A DNA stretch of 64,000 nucleotides from Sulfurimonas lithotrophica (GTDB taxonomy: Bacteria; Campylobacterota; Campylobacteria; Campylobacterales; Sulfurimonadaceae): contig NZ_CP043617.1 of NCBI RefSeq assembly GCF_009258225.1, positions 310,001 through 374,000 on the forward strand, read 5' to 3'. Shown here piece after piece: positions 60,421 through 64,000 of the stretch. Each line of letters starts with the position of its first letter. Within the stretch, counting starts at the first letter, position 1. The translations under genes were made by a program, and so were the position numbers. The notes beneath the pieces were generated by a model, which worked only from the letters and a program-made list of their open reading frames with translations, was not told the DNA's origin and did no database searches.

Positions 60421-61413
60421 ATGACAAAAAGAAAACACAAAAAAAGTAAAACAAAATCACATTTTCTTACCTATATAGCATGGACCTTGGCTTTTGTAAC
60501 CGTTATTTTAGCTTCACTGGCAATAGGTTACTACGTAGGTTTTAGCGACGCACAAGCCCAAACAAAAAAACAGCTTTCGCAAAAAGAAAAAAAACGTTTG
60601 GCTCTTTTAAAAAAACTTGACGAAGCAAATGTAAAAGAGGGTACAAAAAGTGTAAACGAGAGGTTGAAAGAGGTTTTAAAAAATGTACAAAATATAGATG
60701 CTACACATGAATACGATTCAGATGAACTTGCCAAACCCCCTGTAAGAAAAAAAATTATAGCTACTACGCAAAAACCAAAACTTGCGATTATATTGGATGA
60801 CGTTTCGGTTAGAACTCAAGTAGATGCTATAAAAAACTTGAACTTGCCTCTAACTATGAGTTTTTTACCTCCTTCAAAGGCAAGACCAAATTCGGCAAGG
60901 TTAGCTAAAAAAGAGCCGTTTTATATGGTGCATCTGCCGATGGAAGCAATGAGTTTTACAAAAGAGGAACCTTTTACCTTGCGAGTTGATGATTCACAGT
61001 CTAAAATTTCTAATAGAATCCAAAAAGTAAAAGAACTTTTTCCTAGGGTAAAATATATAAATAATCATACGGGAAGCAAGTTTACTTCGGATGAAAGAGC
61101 CGTAAATAAGCTTGTTTATGAACTTAAAAAAAGAAATATATACTTTGTAGATTCACGTACAATAGCAGATACTAAAGTTCCTAAAGTTATGAAAAATTAC
61201 GGTTTAAAATATGTAGGTCGTGATGTCTTCTTAGATCACCATTCAGACAAAAAATATGTAAAAGGTCAAATCAAAGAAGCGATAAGAATAGCAAAAGAAC
61301 ACGGAACGGCAATAGCAATAGGTCATCCACATAAAAATACTCTCTTAGCAATATCTGAATCAAAAGCACTTTTTAAAGACGTAGAACTGGTTTTGATTGA
61401 CAAGGTGTATTGA
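60421..61413 (+). CDS. Divergent polysaccharide deacetylase family protein
   Basis: The gene encodes 330 residues. A very basic N-terminus (TKRKHKKSKTKS) and one membrane helix (about 18-40) anchor a periplasmic part with a coiled coil (about 48-85) and a domain (118-330) of the divergent polysaccharide deacetylase family: KLAIILDDVSV, LPLTMSFLPPS, MVHLPMEAM, NNHTGSKFT and AIGHPHKNT. The substrate is unknown; family members of this kind are often found in Proteobacteria beside cell-wall genes. dprA follows directly. Confidence 0.85.
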   Translation: MTKRKHKKSKTKSHFLTYIAWTLAFVTVILASLAIGYYVGFSDAQAQTKKQLSQKEKKRLALLKKLDEANVKEGTKSVNERLKEVLKNVQNIDATHEYDSDELAKPPVRKKIIATTQKPKLAIILDDVSVRTQVDAIKNLNLPLTMSFLPPSKARPNSARLAKKEPFYMVHLPMEAMSFTKEEPFTLRVDDSQSKISNRIQKVKELFPRVKYINNHTGSKFTSDERAVNKLVYELKKRNIYFVDSRTIADTKVPKVMKNYGLKYVGRDVFLDHHSDKKYVKGQIKEAIRIAKEHGTAIAIGHPHKNTLLAISESKALFKDVELVLIDKVY

Positions 61414-62193
61414 TTGCAGTTAGTTAAGGGAGTCGTAAAAGAGTTACAAAGTATGAAAAAATACCCAAAGGAACTCTTTTATGATGGAGACCTTGAACTG
61501 CTAAAAAAAACTAAAGTCTCAATCGTAGGAAGCAGACGACCTTCTAAATATTCAAAAACTCAAATTAACTCTCTTGCTTCTAAACTTTCAGATATCGGTG
61601 TATGTGTTGTAAGTGGCGGTGCTATGGGTATAGATGCCGTGTCTCATCAAGGTGCGGGTGCACAAAATACAATCTCTGTTTTACCGTGCGGAATAGACGT
61701 AAGATATCCAAGCGTAAATAAAAATCTTTTAGACTCTATAGCTAAAGAGGGATTGCTTTTATCGCAGTTTGTGTTAGGTGAAAAAGCACGCCCGTATAGC
61801 TTTGTTTTAAGAAACGAAATAGTTGTAGCACTAGGCGATGTTTTGATAGTAGGTGAAGCGGATGAGGGTAGTGGAACTATGAGAAGTGTCGAGTTTGCTT
61901 TGGAGATGGGAAAAGATATATATGTACTCTCACACAGAATAGGGGAGAGTAAAGCTACAAATAAACTCGTACAAGAGGGCAAGGCAAAAGCTATAACAGA
62001 TATAGATGAATTTGTTTATTCTTTATATCCTGATGCACAAAATAGTGCTCATTCAAATACAGATGAGTTTTTAGAGTATTGTGCTAGTAACCCAAACTAT
62101 GAAGAAGCTGTAGCAAAGTTTCCAACTCGTATTTTCGAATCGGAACTATCAGGAGAGATTCTTATAAAAGACGGTAGGATACTGCTTAATTAA
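61414..62193 (+). CDS. dprA: DNA processing protein DprA
   Basis: DprA loads RecA on incoming single-stranded DNA during natural transformation. The 259-residue protein starts at TTG directly after the previous stop, and has the Rossmann-like core VSIVGSRRPSKYSKTQINSL, VVSGGAMGIDAVSHQGA, VLPCGIDVRYPSVNKNLL and DVLIVGEADEGSGTMRSVEF. A winged-helix C-terminus is short or absent, as in relatives from this phylum. With the pilin-like genes in this window it hints at competence. Confidence 0.93.
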   Translation: MQLVKGVVKELQSMKKYPKELFYDGDLELLKKTKVSIVGSRRPSKYSKTQINSLASKLSDIGVCVVSGGAMGIDAVSHQGAGAQNTISVLPCGIDVRYPSVNKNLLDSIAKEGLLLSQFVLGEKARPYSFVLRNEIVVALGDVLIVGEADEGSGTMRSVEFALEMGKDIYVLSHRIGESKATNKLVQEGKAKAITDIDEFVYSLYPDAQNSAHSNTDEFLEYCASNPNYEEAVAKFPTRIFESELSGEILIKDGRILLN

Positions 62194-62198
62194 ATATG

Positions 62199-63221
62199 TT
62201 ATAAAATCAACATAGCATCGCCGTAAGAGTAAAAACGATATTTTTCTTTTATAGCTTCAGCATATAATTCTTGTGTTTTTTCAACTCCAACAAATGAAGC
62301 TACAAGCATCAACAGTGTTGATTTTGGCAGGTGAAAATTAGTAAGCAGATGATTAACTCGACTTGGTTTATTGTTCGGATGCAAAAATAGATTTGCTTCA
62401 CCTCTTTGAATTTTTCCGTGCTTGGCATAAAACTCGATTGTACGAGTAGAGGTGGTTCCTACACTTAAAACCGGTATATCCGAATCTAATATCTCTTTAG
62501 CCGCATCTGAAATATCATAATACTCCGAGTGCATCGGATGCTGTGTTATCACATCTACATCTACGGGTTTGAAAGTTCCACTACCTACATGAAGAGTCAC
62601 ATATGCATATTTATGCTTTTTACATATACGCTTATGTTGTTCGGGTGTAAAATGAAGTGATGCCGTAGGAGCTGCAACCGCACCCTCATTAGACGCAAAT
62701 ACACTTTGATATTCATCTTCATCGCTTTTATCATCTTTTCGGTTTATATAAGGCGGTAGCGGGACATGACCTATTTTATCTATTATAGGAAGTAAATCCT
62801 CAAATCTTAGCTTTATATAGTTTTGGTAAAACTCAACCACACGACTTCCGTCATCCTCTAATTTTATAACTTTTGCAACTAAATCATTATCGAATAAAAT
62901 CTCTGTTTGGGCTTTTACTTTTCCACGAATATATACGTTTATATTATATGCATCTAACGGACGGTTTATAAGAAGTTCTATCTTACCTCCGCTTGGTTTA
63001 TGACCGTATAGTCTTGCTTTTATTACTTTTGTATCGTTAAATATAAGTGCACAGTTTTTTGGAATATATTTTTCGAGTTCATAAAAGTATGTATGGATTA
63101 TTTTATCTGTTTTTCTGTTATATACTAAAAGTTTTGCATGGTCTCTCGGGTTTGCGGGATGGCTTGCTATGAGTTCATCAGGTAGATAAAAATCATAGCT
63201 GGAGGTTAAAAGCGGGTCTAT
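62199..63221 (-). CDS. queA: tRNA preQ1(34) S-adenosylmethionine ribosyltransferase-isomerase
   Basis: QueA builds epoxyqueuosine at the tRNA wobble base. The full family length (340 residues) is reached only with an ATA start at 63221: the conserved N-terminus DPLLTSSYDFYLPDELIA, NPRDHAKLLVYNR, ALIFNDTKVIKARL and GKIELL all lie upstream of any ATG, GTG or TTG, apart from an internal GTG at 62840 that would remove 127 residues. A perfect GGAGG lies 7 bases before this ATA, and ATAG overlaps the tatC stop. Further motifs are HVGSGTFKPVDV, HSEYYDISDAA, VGTTSTRTIE and NHLLTNFHLPKSTLLMLV. Confidence 0.92.
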   Translation of the reverse strand: MDPLLTSSYDFYLPDELIASHPANPRDHAKLLVYNRKTDKIIHTYFYELEKYIPKNCALIFNDTKVIKARLYGHKPSGGKIELLINRPLDAYNINVYIRGKVKAQTEILFDNDLVAKVIKLEDDGSRVVEFYQNYIKLRFEDLLPIIDKIGHVPLPPYINRKDDKSDEDEYQSVFASNEGAVAAPTASLHFTPEQHKRICKKHKYAYVTLHVGSGTFKPVDVDVITQHPMHSEYYDISDAAKEILDSDIPVLSVGTTSTRTIEFYAKHGKIQRGEANLFLHPNNKPSRVNHLLTNFHLPKSTLLMLVASFVGVEKTQELYAEAIKEKYRFYSYGDAMLIL

Positions 63222-64000
63222 TTTTTATCCTCCAAACCAAGTATTTCGGAAAGACTTTCATCATCTTCGCCTTCATCCTCATTTTCTTCCTCTTTTGGAG
63301 CAGGATTTACCAGTCTTACTATAAGTATTGAAAAACCGTAAAGGATTATAAGCGGACCTGCCATGAGAAGTTGAGTTAAAACATCAGGAGGTGTTAGAAG
63401 TGCAGCGACTATAAATATGATTACGATAGCATATTTAAAAAACTCTGCCATTTGACGGTCGTTAATCATTCCAAGTAAGGCTAAAAAGTATGCAAATATA
63501 GGAAGCTCAAATGCTAAACCAAATCCAAACATAATTTTTGTAAAAAAACCTACATAATCTTCTATATTTATAAGCGGAGTAAATTTAAAAGAACCAAAGG
63601 TGATTAAGAAGTCAAATCCAAAGGGAGTAACTACATAGTAGGCAAATAAAACACCAACGGCAAACATGCTTGTCCCGCCAAATATGAACGGAATAATCAT
63701 CTTTTTTTCATTTGCATAAAGACCCGGCGCTATAAACATCCAAATTTGAGATAAGATTATCGGTAGTGCTCCAAAAATTGCCGCAAAAAATGCTACTTTG
63801 AGTGCTACAAAAAAAGCTCCTCCAACTTGAGTAGTCGTAACCATACCATCAGCTGCGTGAACCGATTTTTTCCCGACTTCTATAAGTGCTTGGTTTAGCG
63901 GTTCTATCATCCAATTTAAAATCGGTTCATGGAAATAAAACATTACAAAAAACATAACTATTAAGCTACCTACGGATATTGCAAGTCTTTTTCTAAGCTC
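63218..64000 (-). CDS. tatC: Twin-arginine translocase subunit TatC (5' end cut off)
   Basis: TatC is the receptor subunit that recognises twin-arginine signal peptides. The frame runs through the window end, so the N-terminus (with the expected HLxELRxR motif, of which ELRKRL is visible) is partly missing; 260 residues are seen. Six helices are expected, with APGLYANEKK and PFIFGGTSMFAVGVLFAYYV, VTPFGFDF and ALLTPPDVLTQLLMAGPLI typical. The C-terminal tail (about 30 residues) is very acidic. The TAG stop overlaps the proposed AUA start of queA. Confidence 0.96.
   Translation of the reverse strand, partial: ELRKRLAISVGSLIVMFFVMFYFHEPILNWMIEPLNQALIEVGKKSVHAADGMVTTTQVGGAFFVALKVAFFAAIFGALPIILSQIWMFIAPGLYANEKKMIIPFIFGGTSMFAVGVLFAYYVVTPFGFDFLITFGSFKFTPLINIEDYVGFFTKIMFGFGLAFELPIFAYFLALLGMINDRQMAEFFKYAIVIIFIVAALLTPPDVLTQLLMAGPLIILYGFSILIVRLVNPAPKEEENEDEGEDDESLSEILGLEDKK

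Noticed and set aside
62199-62840. queA as a truncated gene starting at an internal GTG
   Set aside because: The upstream frame encodes intact QueA motifs to full family length with a strong ribosome binding site before ATA, so the gene is not truncated.

Overview
The window is a chromosomal segment from a low-GC member of the Campylobacterota, most like Sulfurimonas or a close relative. This is inferred from gene content and order and from the family look of the proteins; no search was run. Pointers are the blocks flgB-flgC-fliE-ftsI, cheY-prmA-ftsH-psd-like and rpsF-ssb-rpsR, which I recall in the same order in Campylobacter; histidine kinases with the H-Q-W-R-Q-P-L H-box; a sigma-54 type promoter before flgB; and a cd1-type denitrification locus. 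No rRNA, tRNA, insertion sequence, phage gene or CRISPR array is visible. Coding density is very high and no gene-free stretch exceeds 300 bases.

Region 1 (1-12.7 kb) is a nitrite/nitric oxide respiration locus. It holds the end of a Crp/Fnr regulator, a lipoprotein, small membrane proteins, norC-norB, an unrecognised 50-residue membrane protein, nirS, a NirC-like cytochrome, and nirJ, nirF and nirE for heme d1. Next come a histidine kinase whose sensor is a flavodiiron/ODP-type metallo-beta-lactamase domain and an OmpR-type response regulator, followed tail-to-tail by a five-heme cytochrome. Three TTGAT-N4-(A/G)TCAA operators precede the transcription units, and the regulator at the window edge has the matching E-T-x-S-R recognition helix. 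nirDLGH and nirN are absent, so heme d1 synthesis must be completed by genes elsewhere.

Region 2 (12.7-35.8 kb) is mostly housekeeping: Sel1 protein, L,D-transpeptidase, an NhaC-type antiporter, the str operon (rpsL-rpsG-fusA), bpt, an HD-GYP protein, prfB/panC on a shared palindromic promoter, ftsI-fliE-flgC-flgB, two type IV pilin-like genes, priA, trpA with an HPt protein, panB, ruvB and an AI-2E family exporter.

Region 3 (35.8-51.6 kb) has nested inverted and tandem repeats between two convergent genes, a lipid A acyltransferase, hisH-hisA, cheY-prmA-ftsH-psd-like, a TPR membrane protein, tpx, a cytosolic PAS/degenerate GGDEF/PilZ-like protein, serS, a MetF-like gene and serB.

Region 4 (51.6-64 kb) has a beta-propeller/OmpA protein, two head-to-head paralogous hybrid kinases, rpsR-ssb-rpsF, a divergent polysaccharide deacetylase, dprA, queA and the start of tatC (cut by the window end).

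Main points for follow-up are the diiron-sensor two-component system inside the nir/nor locus; the small membrane proteins woven into the nor operon; and two genes (queA and the antiporter) whose conserved N-termini can only begin at an AUA codon.
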